Shown in pieces: positions 8,515 to 16,408 of a stretch of 64,000 nucleotides of DNA. Every line of letters starts with the position of its first letter. Within the stretch, counting starts at the first letter, position 1. Made by a program: the position numbers and the translations under genes. The notes under the pieces were generated by a model. The model was given only the letters and a program-made list of their open reading frames with translations. It did not search any database and was not told where the DNA came from. The stretch spans positions 1 through 64,000 of the forward strand of contig SVGP01000018.1 of NCBI GenBank assembly GCA_015056255.1. Direction: 5' to 3'. Origin of the DNA: Clostridiales bacterium. Its GTDB lineage: Bacteria > Bacillota > Clostridia > Christensenellales > Aristaeellaceae.

Positions 8515-9312
8515 ATGCATATTATTGATATTGATTTCTTTAGCGATATGTCGCCATACGCAAGATTTTGGTCAACCCAGATGGGACATCGACCGCATCT
8601 CTTGGAATGTGTTCAGTGTCCTGAGTGCAAGAAAGATCTTCGCAGAACATATTTAGATTATGAAAAATATGTTTTGAGCGAAGGAATTCTTCCGGATGTG
8701 ATTTATGGAGGTTTCAGTGTAAATGAAAAGTTTCGAAATGCCTGGGTCAAATCCGGCCTCAAAGGGATTGCTGATTTTTTACCGTTATCGTTATATCAGC
8801 GAAGGAATAAGCGATATGTGAAAGTAAAACAGCCATATTATCAGGTTGTTGTAAATGTTCCGCATTTAAAAGTGGACCTTCGGAAAAGCGGTTTGATTAA
8901 TGACGATATGATAGTAGCACGTAACGGAGATAAAGTGGTATTACCGGAGGGGACGCGCAGCTGGATCTATTGGGAATGCCCTGTATGCGGATATGTGGAA
9001 CGGACATTTTCTCCATATAATCATAAATCATTTTGGGTACAGTGGCGTTTTCCTGAAAACTTGAAGTACGACGGAACCACTGACGATGACATTTTTACTT
9101 TTACCAATGCATTCAACGGAATAAAGTGCGGAATGAGCGGCAATCGGTATTACTTTGTTTCTGATCAGTTTATTGAGTTTATCAAAGAGAATCAATTGAC
9201 GAATATGTATGCGTTTACGCCCGAAGAATTCCGAACGATCTATGTAAATAATCCGACGAAAAGATATACTCCGATTTATACGGATCCTACCATCGCCGGA
9301 ATGGATCATTGA
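8515..9312 (+). CDS. Uncharacterised protein with two CxxC pairs
   Basis: A 265-aa soluble protein with an excellent ribosome site (CAGGAGGATCGC) before ATG 8515. Cysteines C32, C35 and C38 (CVQCPEC) and C155/C158 (WECPVCGY) form two putative zinc knuckles about 120 residues apart. This arrangement resembles the double-CXXCG family (Gmx_para_CXXCG), some members of which act as immunity-like proteins, but I cannot confirm membership. The rest is rich in aromatic residues and lacks signal peptide or membrane segments. The gene is AT-richer than its left neighbours, lies in an accessory island and ends at a strong terminator. Function unknown. Confidence 0.7.
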   Translation: MHIIDIDFFSDMSPYARFWSTQMGHRPHLLECVQCPECKKDLRRTYLDYEKYVLSEGILPDVIYGGFSVNEKFRNAWVKSGLKGIADFLPLSLYQRRNKRYVKVKQPYYQVVVNVPHLKVDLRKSGLINDDMIVARNGDKVVLPEGTRSWIYWECPVCGYVERTFSPYNHKSFWVQWRFPENLKYDGTTDDDIFTFTNAFNGIKCGMSGNRYYFVSDQFIEFIKENQLTNMYAFTPEEFRTIYVNNPTKRYTPIYTDPTIAGMDH

Positions 9313-9327
9313 TTTTAACATTTAACG

Positions 9328-9545
9328 GCAGCTCCCGCAGCCCACGCGCTGCGGGTTTTTTTCTGTCCTCCGACCGTCGATTTCGTCCTTCCCTCTGGCG
9401 GCATGGTAGACGGAATGGGCGGGATATGGTATATTTATGGTGCAACAAATACGTCAATTTTTACCGCTTGAATCATGGATCAGTGAACTGTCCTCTGATT
9501 CACAATTAATAATATATCACAAGAACCGTCCCCTTGATATATGAA
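9328..9545. repeat. Shared intergenic cassette, copy 2
   Basis: About 215 bp shared with copy 3 (10680-10895). In order it has a terminator hairpin, GATTTCGTCCTT, GGTAGAC..GGGCGGGA, TGGTATATTTATGGTG, ACCGCTTGAATCATGGATCA, GTGAACT.TCC, and a final hairpin (9512-9542) with arms ATATATCA/TGATATAT around AAGAACCGTCCCCT. The phrases GGGGACGGTTCTT and GGACAGTTCACTGATCC on the opposite strand are like those in REP elements of many Clostridia. Confidence 0.7.
9334..9362 (+). terminator. Rho-independent terminator after the CxxC protein gene
   Basis: CCCGCAGC/GCTGCGGG stem followed by a run of seven T, 22 nt after the stop codon at 9312. Confidence 0.85.
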
Positions 9546-9603
9546 GCTATGAAATATCGCAAAGTATCTTTTGGTGTTACCAGAGAATTTTGGAGGGAAC
9601 AGT

Positions 9604-10635
9604 ATGAACTTCAGTACACCTCGGTACCATAAAGGAATTCGATTACTTGCTTGTATTCTGATGCTGACAAGCATATTTGCCGGATTGTATCAGGGCTTGT
9701 CAGAAAAAAACGAAATGAGAATTGAAGATTGGAATTATTTCGATACAACTGATTCAGGAACGGCATATGCTTTTTCAAACAAGTATATGCTTTCAGCTCG
9801 CGGAGAGAGCTTGATTGATTGGACGCCTACGCAATTTTCAATTGTTATGACGGAGATTCACAGTGGAAAAACACGTGATGTTGAAACAATATCCGCGTCT
9901 GAAATACATTTGTTTTCAGACAGCAACCTGTTCTATATTGCTGCACTGGCGAAATATCCAGATCAGGATTACAAAGATATACTTAATATAGGTATTTTTG
10001 ATAGCGGAAAAGAGAAAATCGACTGGCATAAATCAATCAGCATAAAGACAGATTTTCAGATCAACGAAGAATTGTGTGATATTGTGCTGATTAACAATAA
10101 TCTGCTTTTTATTTTCCCCAAGCACGTAGTGATATACAACACAGCTGAGAAAAAACATAACTGCATCTTTTTCCATGAAAATCGGATTGTAAACCATTAT
10201 TTTCTGAATCACGCGTGCGTTTTGGGGAATGAAGTTTTTCTACAGGATGCAAGCGGCGATATTCAGGTTTTGAATGCCGATGATGGTTCATACAGAAGTT
10301 TGGATATACGAAGTAAAGTTTATCGTGCAGGTAAATACGATGCAGAGTTAGGAAGATACAAATACTATATCTATGATTCTCATCTGATATATCCTGAATC
10401 CTATGGCAGTTTTGAGCGAATGGTGGCCTATAGCTTACTTACCAATGAAAGTCACGTGATCTTCGACGGATCATTTTCGATATATTTTCATGATGAAAAC
10501 GGATTATATATCGACATGATGGATTACGGAACCGGGAAATACCTATTTTCGCCGGATACAAATGAATTGCAGATTATCACCAAGAAACAATTACAGCCAT
10601 TAGAAAGAATAAAGAACATTAAGAATCATGAATGA
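9604..10635 (+). CDS. Uncharacterised secreted or membrane-anchored protein
   Basis: A 343-aa protein starting at ATG 9604 behind TGGAGGGAAC; an in-frame ATG 33 nt upstream is poorer. The N-terminus has a positive patch (RYHKGIR) and one hydrophobic helix, LLACILMLTSIFAGLYQGL (about residues 13-31), then an extracytoplasmic-type domain rich in Tyr, Asp, Ser and Phe with many short beta-like stretches. It could be a beta-propeller-like or lipoprotein-like sensor, but no lipobox is seen and no family is recognised. It is AT-rich and flanked on both sides by the shared repeat cassette. Function unknown. Confidence 0.65.
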   Translation: MNFSTPRYHKGIRLLACILMLTSIFAGLYQGLSEKNEMRIEDWNYFDTTDSGTAYAFSNKYMLSARGESLIDWTPTQFSIVMTEIHSGKTRDVETISASEIHLFSDSNLFYIAALAKYPDQDYKDILNIGIFDSGKEKIDWHKSISIKTDFQINEELCDIVLINNNLLFIFPKHVVIYNTAEKKHNCIFFHENRIVNHYFLNHACVLGNEVFLQDASGDIQVLNADDGSYRSLDIRSKVYRAGKYDAELGRYKYYIYDSHLIYPESYGSFERMVAYSLLTNESHVIFDGSFSIYFHDENGLYIDMMDYGTGKYLFSPDTNELQIITKKQLQPLERIKNIKNHE

Positions 10636-10659
10636 ATCAGGAGACGATACCTTGATTCA
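10633..10659. repeat. TGAATCA/TGATTCA hairpin
   Basis: TGAATCA at 10633-10639 pairs with TGATTCA at 10653-10659 around GGAGACGATACCT, overlapping the stop codon of the preceding gene. A related GAATC..GATTC hairpin lies near 8305. Confidence 0.45.
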
Positions 10660-10679
10660 ACCTTGAACACCCATACAAA

Positions 10680-10895
10680 AGCACCGCCCGCAGCCTCGCG
10701 CTGCGGGCTTTTTCCGTCCCCTGATCACCGATTTCGTCCTTTCCTCAGGCATTACGGTAGACAGATTGGGCGGGACATGGTATATTTATGGTGTAACGAA
10801 TACGACAATTCCAACCGCTTGAATCATGGATCAGTGAACTATCCTTTGTTTTACAATTAAGAATATATCAAAGGAACCGTCCCCATGATATACTG
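10680..10895. repeat. Shared intergenic cassette, copy 3
   Basis: Near-copy of 9328-9545 in the same orientation and order, ending in the hairpin at 10863-10893 (ATATATCA/TGATATAC around AAGGAACCGTCCCCA). It separates two unrelated accessory genes in the same way as copy 2. Confidence 0.7.
10686..10713 (+). terminator. Rho-independent terminator within cassette copy 3
   Basis: GCCCGCAGC/GCGCTGCGGGC type stem (9 bp) with CTTTTT after it. Confidence 0.8.
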
Positions 10896-10978
10896 ATTGT
10901 GAAGAAGAGTACTCGAGTTGCCAATACTGTTTACAAAGCAAGTTGGACTGTCCATCGCGTATTGTAAGGAGAATGATT

Positions 10979-11851
10979 ATGGATAATATCGATATCATAA
11001 ATAGAATTCAGCTTGCTATGATAGAGCGCGAAGATACACATCCCTCTATTGACGTTGGCGATCAAGCAGTTATTCAGAGCATTTTGCATGAGATTAAACT
11101 CATCAATGAATCCAGTGTATCATTTCGTAATATAGAAGAACTGAGCCAGTATCATATACGGGGTGCCGGATCTATTGTTTCAAAATACATCTGGGCGTTG
11201 AAATCCCAAACTGCCCGATCTGGGTTGCTCCATCACCTAATGGGGAATCGTTCTCATCATTGTGCAAGAGTAAAGAACTGCAATGAACTTGTGTGGAAAC
11301 TATTTCTGGACTATCTATCTTCTGATGATTGTTTTGATAGCGGAATACTGAATGACTATGATAATGCTTTCGCAACACTGAAACCTAAGGAGTACGCAAC
11401 GGAACTCATAGAAGTTTCCAAAAACCCTTGTCTATTTAACAACATGCCTAGAACAATGCGTATGTTGGCAAGTTGGCAGGAACCTGGTTTCAAGGACGTT
11501 CTATTTGACTATTTCATGAACCCACAGAGGATTGAAGAATACCTATCAAAATATTCAATGGATAAACGGATCCACATGGATGATGATAGAATCAAGAGGG
11601 AAATTGATTGGTGGCAAAAAAGCGGGAAATATACCACGATCAGTGGACTAAAATACTATGCCTCGGAACAAACGGCAGCAATGCTGACACAGCATGCAAG
11701 CGAATTGGAGAAAGAAATGAAAATAGAACTTCAAAAATGTACTGATAGATATGCAAAATCAGACATACGATATCGATATTCATCCATACAAAAAACGTTG
11801 CGAGACAGTATCTCATATATCGAGAGGGAAATAACGAACGGAAATGGTTAG
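10979..11851 (+). CDS. Uncharacterised helical protein
   Basis: A 290-aa soluble, mostly helical, charged protein. ATG 10979 sits 6 nt after AAGGAGA; an ATG 6 nt earlier is too close to it. The middle of the protein (KEYATELIEVSKNPCLF and SWQEPGFKDVLFDYF) has a spacing reminiscent of HEAT-like helical repeats. The C-terminus is likely coiled-coil. No catalytic motif, signal or membrane span is seen, and I recognise no family. It is AT-rich compared with housekeeping neighbours and lies at the right end of the repeat-separated island. A strong terminator follows. Confidence 0.65.
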   Translation: MDNIDIINRIQLAMIEREDTHPSIDVGDQAVIQSILHEIKLINESSVSFRNIEELSQYHIRGAGSIVSKYIWALKSQTARSGLLHHLMGNRSHHCARVKNCNELVWKLFLDYLSSDDCFDSGILNDYDNAFATLKPKEYATELIEVSKNPCLFNNMPRTMRMLASWQEPGFKDVLFDYFMNPQRIEEYLSKYSMDKRIHMDDDRIKREIDWWQKSGKYTTISGLKYYASEQTAAMLTQHASELEKEMKIELQKCTDRYAKSDIRYRYSSIQKTLRDSISYIEREITNGNG

Positions 11852-11921
11852 TGAAGCATTATAACGTGACGAACGAAGAACTCTCCTCCTAAGAAGTAAT
11901 ATACAAGATTGTCATTGACCT

Positions 11922-11957
11922 GAGTCCTTACACTGAAATGGTGTGAGGACTCTTTCT
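11922..11957 (+). terminator. Rho-independent terminator
   Basis: GAGTCCTTACAC pairs with GTGTGAGGACTC across a 7-nt loop and is followed by TTTCTT. Confidence 0.85.
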
Positions 11958-11958
11958 T

Positions 11959-12190
11959 GTGCGCCGAATAGGCAAGATGAACCCCCCCAGTTCAACTGGG
12001 GGTGATGAAAATAGGCTTTAGCAAATGTCATGGAGTCATATAATGAAAGTGACTCCGCTGGTAATGAAAAGATTCCAGACATGTACGAGATGGAATAGAA
12101 AGTGGAATGAATCCCCGAAAAGGGGATTAGCGAAGCGGAAAGTGTGATTGACAAAAAATTCGATGCCCTCTTAAGAGGGCTACCACAGGT
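11959..12190 (+). ncRNA. Structured non-coding segment, possible group II intron 5' fragment
   Basis: The segment opens GTGCGCCGAATAGGCAAGAT, which resembles the 5' end of group II introns (GUGYG and a GCC/GGC first stem, as in Ll.LtrB). A chain of hairpins follows: CCCCCAG/CTGGGGG, GGAGTCA/TGACTCC, ATCCCC-GAAA-GGGGAT and the palindrome GCCCTCTTAAGAGGGC. No reverse transcriptase or domain V is seen, and the convergent URO-D gene begins at 12277. It is either a truncated intron, the end of a lost mobile element or another structured RNA. Confidence 0.35.
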
Positions 12191-12193
12191 AAT

Positions 12194-12252
12194 ATGCCCC
12201 ATAGTGCAGTCTCGAAATTTTATTATTTCGTGTATCTACCCTATGGGGAGCA
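12194..12252. repeat. Nested inverted repeat upstream of URO-D gene end
   Basis: ATGCCCCATAG pairs with CTATGGGGAGCAT around an inner CGAAAT/ATTTCG hairpin. It may be the terminator of the minus-strand URO-D gene or the other end of the structured segment at 11959. Confidence 0.45.
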
Positions 12253-12276
12253 TATCATGTGGCTACTGGTTTTTTC

Positions 12277-13281
12277 TCACAGAACCGCCTTTTCGGCGTA
12301 TTCCTTCAAAAGCTTCAAATATATCCTGTAATTTTCAAGCGACACGCCCGGCGGGGTCTGGTGGTCTACGGAGGGTACGAAGCCGCCCTGACGCATGACG
12401 GGCAGAAGACGCTCGAACTCCTTTCGCATGGCCTCTTCTCCGTGCGGCATGGTCATTTTGTCGAAATGGCCGATGAATAAGAAATCCGGATGACGCTTTC
12501 GAAGCGCTTCGAGATCTACGCCCGCCTGACGCTCGAGGGGCAATATGCCCTCAATGCCCGCGCGCGCAAACCAGTCGATGGGCTCTGAAATATCGCCGTC
12601 GGAATCGATAAACACCTTGGTTCCCGCCTGTTTGATGGCGGGGATCATTTCAAGGTAATACGGAAGCATGAATTCGTCAAACATTTTTTCGGAAATCATC
12701 GGGCCTAAGTTATAGCTCATGTCCTCGGCAAAGGTCATGAAATCAGGCGTCAGGTAGGTAAGCACCTGATCGAAAACGCGCTTGTTGTAATCGCACAGGT
12801 CGCGGTTGATTCTGTGCATAAGCTCCGGCTCGTCGTAAAACGCGTACAGGTGGTTTTCGATGCCCAAAAGCGTTCTCGGCCCCCAGAACGGGCCTTCGAG
12901 GGTGATCCAAACAATCGCTTCGCCCGATTTCTGCTTTTCGGAAAACAAGCGCATCTGCTCTTCGTCCACGGGATTTTCGGGGAAAAGCGTAGGTCTTATG
13001 CGCTCGTAGTCCTCCATCGACTCGACAAGCGGCGCGCCGTGATAGGCGGGAGACGGCGTTTTGTCTGTTTTAAAGCCGATCCACGACTGAAGCTGAAGGT
13101 CCAGCCCCATCGTTTTATGAATGGCCTGCCATTCGGTAAGTCCTTCATAGCTTCCGATTTCAAGGCCCTCTTCCTTCCAGCGGTCGATGGTCTTGTCCCA
13201 CCAGGTGGCCCACTCGATCATAGGCAGACGATCGGGCTTTTCGAAATTCATGCATTTTAAAAATCGTTCCCGGGCAGTCAT
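12277..13281 (-). CDS. Uroporphyrinogen decarboxylase (URO-D) family protein
   Basis: A 334-aa TIM-barrel protein of the URO-D/MtaA superfamily. The start MTARERFLKCMNFEKPDRLP is the signature of the subgroup that groups with methylcobamide:CoM/corrinoid methyltransferases and not with heme-pathway HemE. The zinc-type and substrate residues cannot be assigned with certainty; a DSDGDISEP loop (about residue 230) and GIEGILPLERQAG match the family barrel. No corrinoid protein or heme genes are adjacent, and the gene is transcribed alone. Likely a methyltransferase or demethylase component for an unknown substrate. Confidence 0.85.
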   Translation of the reverse strand: MTARERFLKCMNFEKPDRLPMIEWATWWDKTIDRWKEEGLEIGSYEGLTEWQAIHKTMGLDLQLQSWIGFKTDKTPSPAYHGAPLVESMEDYERIRPTLFPENPVDEEQMRLFSEKQKSGEAIVWITLEGPFWGPRTLLGIENHLYAFYDEPELMHRINRDLCDYNKRVFDQVLTYLTPDFMTFAEDMSYNLGPMISEKMFDEFMLPYYLEMIPAIKQAGTKVFIDSDGDISEPIDWFARAGIEGILPLERQAGVDLEALRKRHPDFLFIGHFDKMTMPHGEEAMRKEFERLLPVMRQGGFVPSVDHQTPPGVSLENYRIYLKLLKEYAEKAVL

Positions 13282-13340
13282 ATGAATCCCTTCTTTATGT
13301 GTGTTTATTTAGGGTCGATATCCATCGAAACGAAACGCGC

Positions 13341-13784
13341 TCAAAAGGACATTCCAGTTCTTCCGTCGTTGTAGTCGTATTTTGCTTCAAGCTTCTGAAC
13401 ACCGGCTTTTCCGAAGACATCCATCATTCTGTGGGTCAGATTTTCGTCCTTTGCATAGATTTCGGTAAATCCGCCGTCATAAAACAGAATCAAAAGATCG
13501 CATGCGCCGTTTAAGAAATCTTCTTCATATGTGTCCATCGGCTGCGATTTCATGAAGTCTTCCTCCGTACCGGATGGAAAGCGCCGGATGCGCACAAAGC
13601 TTAGGCAGGAAAAGTCAGAAAGCGACGATAAAAATTCCTTTCCCGTATATTTGCCCGGGCGGAAATAGAAATAATTCCATTCAACGTCGTCAATATACCA
13701 GTCGTATGCGGTAAGATCCATGGCGGAAGGGAGGGAATTGAAAAACAGATCAGGCTCGCATAGAAACCCAAGTCCTCTGAGCAT
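13341..13784 (-). CDS. Uncharacterised 147-aa protein
   Basis: ATG 13784 follows GGAGGAAACAAA. The small acidic protein has many aromatic residues (DWYIDDVEWNYFYF) and a C-terminal ILFYDGGFTEIYAKDE segment, a pattern common in small immunity-like or DUF proteins of Firmicutes. No motif allows a function. It stands alone, 60 nt upstream of the URO-D start on the same strand. Confidence 0.65.
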   Translation of the reverse strand: MLRGLGFLCEPDLFFNSLPSAMDLTAYDWYIDDVEWNYFYFRPGKYTGKEFLSSLSDFSCLSFVRIRRFPSGTEEDFMKSQPMDTYEEDFLNGACDLLILFYDGGFTEIYAKDENLTHRMMDVFGKAGVQKLEAKYDYNDGRTGMSF

Positions 13785-13966
13785 TTTGTTTCCTCCATGA
13801 TCGAATCGTTAGCTGTATCCCATTTGACTTATTACAGTATATCACACTTACCAATTTCTTGTCTATCACGGTTGTCGCAGGCTTCGTGTTCTGCGATGTT
13901 TTGTTGCATAAGCATTCAAAATGTGATATCATAAAATAGATGAATTATGCAGTATGGAGGAAGGTC

Positions 13967-14611
13967 ATGCTTACATTTACCGCAGCCCTTTTTGATATGG
14001 ACGGAACCATCCTCGATTCCATGGGCGTTTGGGCGGATGTGGACAGGGCATTTTTTAAATTGCGCGGCATGGAAGTGCCCGAGGATTACGCGCATTCGAT
14101 TTCGGGGCTGTCGTTTCGCCAGACCGCGGTTTATACAAAGGAAAGATTCAATCTTCCTGAATCGGTGGACGAAATCCTTGACGAATGGAACGAGATGTGC
14201 GAAAAGGAATATGTGAACAACGTACCATTAAAGCCGGACGCGGAAAAATATCTTCTTTTCTTAAAGAAAAAGGGCGTAAAGCTGGCCGTAGCCACCGCGC
14301 TTCCGGAAAGGCTTTTTAAGCCCGCGCTTCAAAGAAACGGCGTTTACCACCTGTTTGACGCGTTTGCAAGCACGGATGAAGCGGGCGAAAGAAAAAGCAC
14401 GGGCAAGGTGTATCTGTTGGCTGCCGACAGGCTTCATGTAAATCCCTCCGATTGCTGCGTGTTTGAGGATATCACCGACGGCATTCTGGGCGCAAAGGCC
14501 GCCGGAATGAAGGCCGTGCTCGTGAAGGACTGGGCCAATGAAAAGTCGGTAAAGGAAAGCAGACATCTTGCGGACGCATACCTTGAAGCATACGGGGAGT
14601 GGATAGAATAA
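13967..14611 (+). CDS. HAD family hydrolase (beta-phosphoglucomutase-like)
   Basis: A 214-aa HAD-IA phosphatase or mutase. Motif I is LFDMDGTILDSMG, followed by a helical C1 cap, motif II ATALPE, the lysine in RKSTGKVY and motif III VFEDITDGILGAKAAGM. ATG 13967 lies after GGAGGAAGGTC; an upstream in-frame ATG (13940) is less likely. Its stop is 1 nt before the PAP2 gene, so both are cotranscribed and possibly part of a transcript leading into the glycan exporter. Phosphoglycolate phosphatase, phosphatase of sugar phosphates or beta-PGM are all possible. Confidence 0.88.
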   Translation: MLTFTAALFDMDGTILDSMGVWADVDRAFFKLRGMEVPEDYAHSISGLSFRQTAVYTKERFNLPESVDEILDEWNEMCEKEYVNNVPLKPDAEKYLLFLKKKGVKLAVATALPERLFKPALQRNGVYHLFDAFASTDEAGERKSTGKVYLLAADRLHVNPSDCCVFEDITDGILGAKAAGMKAVLVKDWANEKSVKESRHLADAYLEAYGEWIE

Positions 14612-14612
14612 T

Positions 14613-15509
14613 ATGGATATCAATATTCTTGCGTGGATTGCCGAACACAGAACGGACGCGCTGACTGCCGTTATGAGCGCGATCACTTTTATGGGCAGCG
14701 AAATCTTCTTAATCGCCATTGTGTGCATTCTCTACTGGTGCATCAGCCGCAAAACCGGCGACCGGATGCTGCTCACGCTTTTTTCCGGCATCATGGTGAA
14801 CCAATATTTAAAGGTCATTTTCTGTACGCCCCGCCCTTGGGTGCGCTCGGAGCGCGTAAAGGTCGTGCCCTCGGCGATTGAGGATGCGACGGGCTATTCG
14901 TTCCCAAGCGGTCACACGGCAAACGCCGTTTCCACCTTCGGCGGCATTTCACGAATGGAAAAGGTCAAAAAATTCGGCTGGGTGTTCTGGCTGATTGCGA
15001 TCCTGGTCGGCTTTTCCAGAATGTATCTGGGCGTTCATACGCCGCAGGACGTGATTGTGTCGCTCGTTCTGGGCGCAATTCTGGTGCTTCTTATGGAAAA
15101 ACTGAATGACGCGCTTCAGAATAAGCCCGGCCTGGATCTTCCGATTTCCATAATCAGCATTCTCCTTGGCGTCGGACTTTGCCTGTTTGCTTATTTCAGG
15201 CCTTATCCGGATGAAAACGGCCTGAAAATCAGCTTTGACACCTTTAAGCTTGCGGGCGCGTCGGTCGGCATCATGATCGGCTGGGTGCTTGAAAGGCGAA
15301 CCGTCAAATTTATCATTCCGAAGGCGCTTTGGAAAAAGGCTGTCCGCTTTGCGGGCGGGCTTCTCCTCGTGCTTCTCATTATGAAGGGGCTGAAATCGCC
15401 CTTGAACGCATGGCTCGGCGAAATGGCCGGATCGTTTCTCCGTTATTTTCTGGTAGGCATCGCGGCGACCTACGTCTGGCCGCTCGTATTTCATAAGGCT
15501 AATTTTTGA
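14613..15509 (+). CDS. PAP2 family membrane phosphatase
   Basis: An integral-membrane acid phosphatase of the PAP2 (type 2 phosphatidic acid phosphatase) family, 298 aa. All three signature motifs are intact: KVIFCTPRP (K-x6-RP), FPSGH and SRMYLGVH. About six to eight membrane helices surround them; the C-terminal third adds extra spans. Active sites of this family face the extracytoplasmic side. Known substrates are undecaprenyl pyrophosphate, phosphatidate and PGP. Lying between a HAD phosphatase and Wzm/Wzt, recycling of the undecaprenyl carrier for a glycan exported next door is a reasonable inference. Confidence 0.9.
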   Translation: MDINILAWIAEHRTDALTAVMSAITFMGSEIFLIAIVCILYWCISRKTGDRMLLTLFSGIMVNQYLKVIFCTPRPWVRSERVKVVPSAIEDATGYSFPSGHTANAVSTFGGISRMEKVKKFGWVFWLIAILVGFSRMYLGVHTPQDVIVSLVLGAILVLLMEKLNDALQNKPGLDLPISIISILLGVGLCLFAYFRPYPDENGLKISFDTFKLAGASVGIMIGWVLERRTVKFIIPKALWKKAVRFAGGLLLVLLIMKGLKSPLNAWLGEMAGSFLRYFLVGIAATYVWPLVFHKANF

Positions 15510-15521
15510 GGAGACCAAATT

Positions 15522-16391
15522 ATGGCGAACGCAAACAGAGAAGAATGGTCGGTTGAAATCAGACCGGCGCACGGCTGGCTGAATATCAACCTCAAGGAGC
15601 TTTGGCGGTACCGGGATCTTATATATCTGCTTGCAAGGCGCAACTTTGTCTCCCTTTACAAGCAGACGATTCTGGGCCCTGCGTGGGCGATCATCCAGCC
15701 GCTTCTTACGACCGTTATGTTCACCGTGGTTTTTGGCAAAATTGCAAATATCTCAACCGACGGCATGCCGCAGTTTCTCTTTTACATGGCGGGCAACGTG
15801 CCGTGGACGTTCTTTGCCAGATGCCTTGAAAAAACCAGTGAAACCTTTCTGGCAAATGAGAGAATCTTCGGCAAGGTGTATTTCCCGCGCCTGTGCGCGC
15901 CGATTGCCACGGTTTTGTTTACCATGATCAGCTTTCTGATTCAGTTCGCGCTTTTCCTCATGTTCCTCGCATTCTACGCATTGCAGCCGAATCCCACAGT
16001 GCACTTAAACTGGGGGCTTGCTGCGCTCACGCCCGTAGTGCTTGTTGAAATGGGACTTCTGGGCCTTGGCATGGGCGTCATGGTTTCCGCGCTCACGGTA
16101 AGGTATCGCGATTTGGCGCTGCTCGTTTCCTTCGGCGTTCAGCTTTGGATGTACGCGTCTCCCGTGGCCTATCCGGCGTCGTTAATGATGCAGAATTTCC
16201 CGAAGCTGGCCGGCATTTACATGCTCAATCCCATGGCGCCCATCATCGAGTTTTTCCGCGCGGCGTACCTTGGAACCGATACGTTCAGCCTGGGCTACCT
16301 CCTTTTGAGCATGGCGGTTACGGCCTTCATTCTCTTTGCGGGCGCGGTTCTTTTCAACCGTGCGCAGAAGACGTTTATGGATAATATCTGA
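15522..16391 (+). CDS. ABC transporter permease, polysaccharide export (Wzm/TagG type)
   Basis: An ABC-2 family permease of 289 aa with six predicted membrane spans. The N-terminal amphipathic segment LWRYRDLIYLLARRNFVSLY is typical of Wzm/TagG/KpsM proteins that move lipid-linked O-antigen or teichoic acid. The GPAWAIIQPL and SPVAYP segments are also family-like. The RBS TGAGGAGACC precedes ATG 15522. It is followed after 17 nt by its ATPase. No glycosyltransferases lie beside this pair, so the transported glycan must be made elsewhere. Confidence 0.93.
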   Translation: MANANREEWSVEIRPAHGWLNINLKELWRYRDLIYLLARRNFVSLYKQTILGPAWAIIQPLLTTVMFTVVFGKIANISTDGMPQFLFYMAGNVPWTFFARCLEKTSETFLANERIFGKVYFPRLCAPIATVLFTMISFLIQFALFLMFLAFYALQPNPTVHLNWGLAALTPVVLVEMGLLGLGMGVMVSALTVRYRDLALLVSFGVQLWMYASPVAYPASLMMQNFPKLAGIYMLNPMAPIIEFFRAAYLGTDTFSLGYLLLSMAVTAFILFAGAVLFNRAQKTFMDNI

Positions 16392-16408
16392 CGGGGGGGC
16401 GGAAAAAA

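Noticed and set aside
11912-12202. Minus-strand 96-codon frame over the structured segment
   Set aside because: It is the antisense of the hairpin chain, lacks an RBS, and its residues follow the hairpins.
13799-13966. Possible small RNA between two divergent genes
   Set aside because: Only AT-rich sequence with no stable structure or promoter that I could defend.
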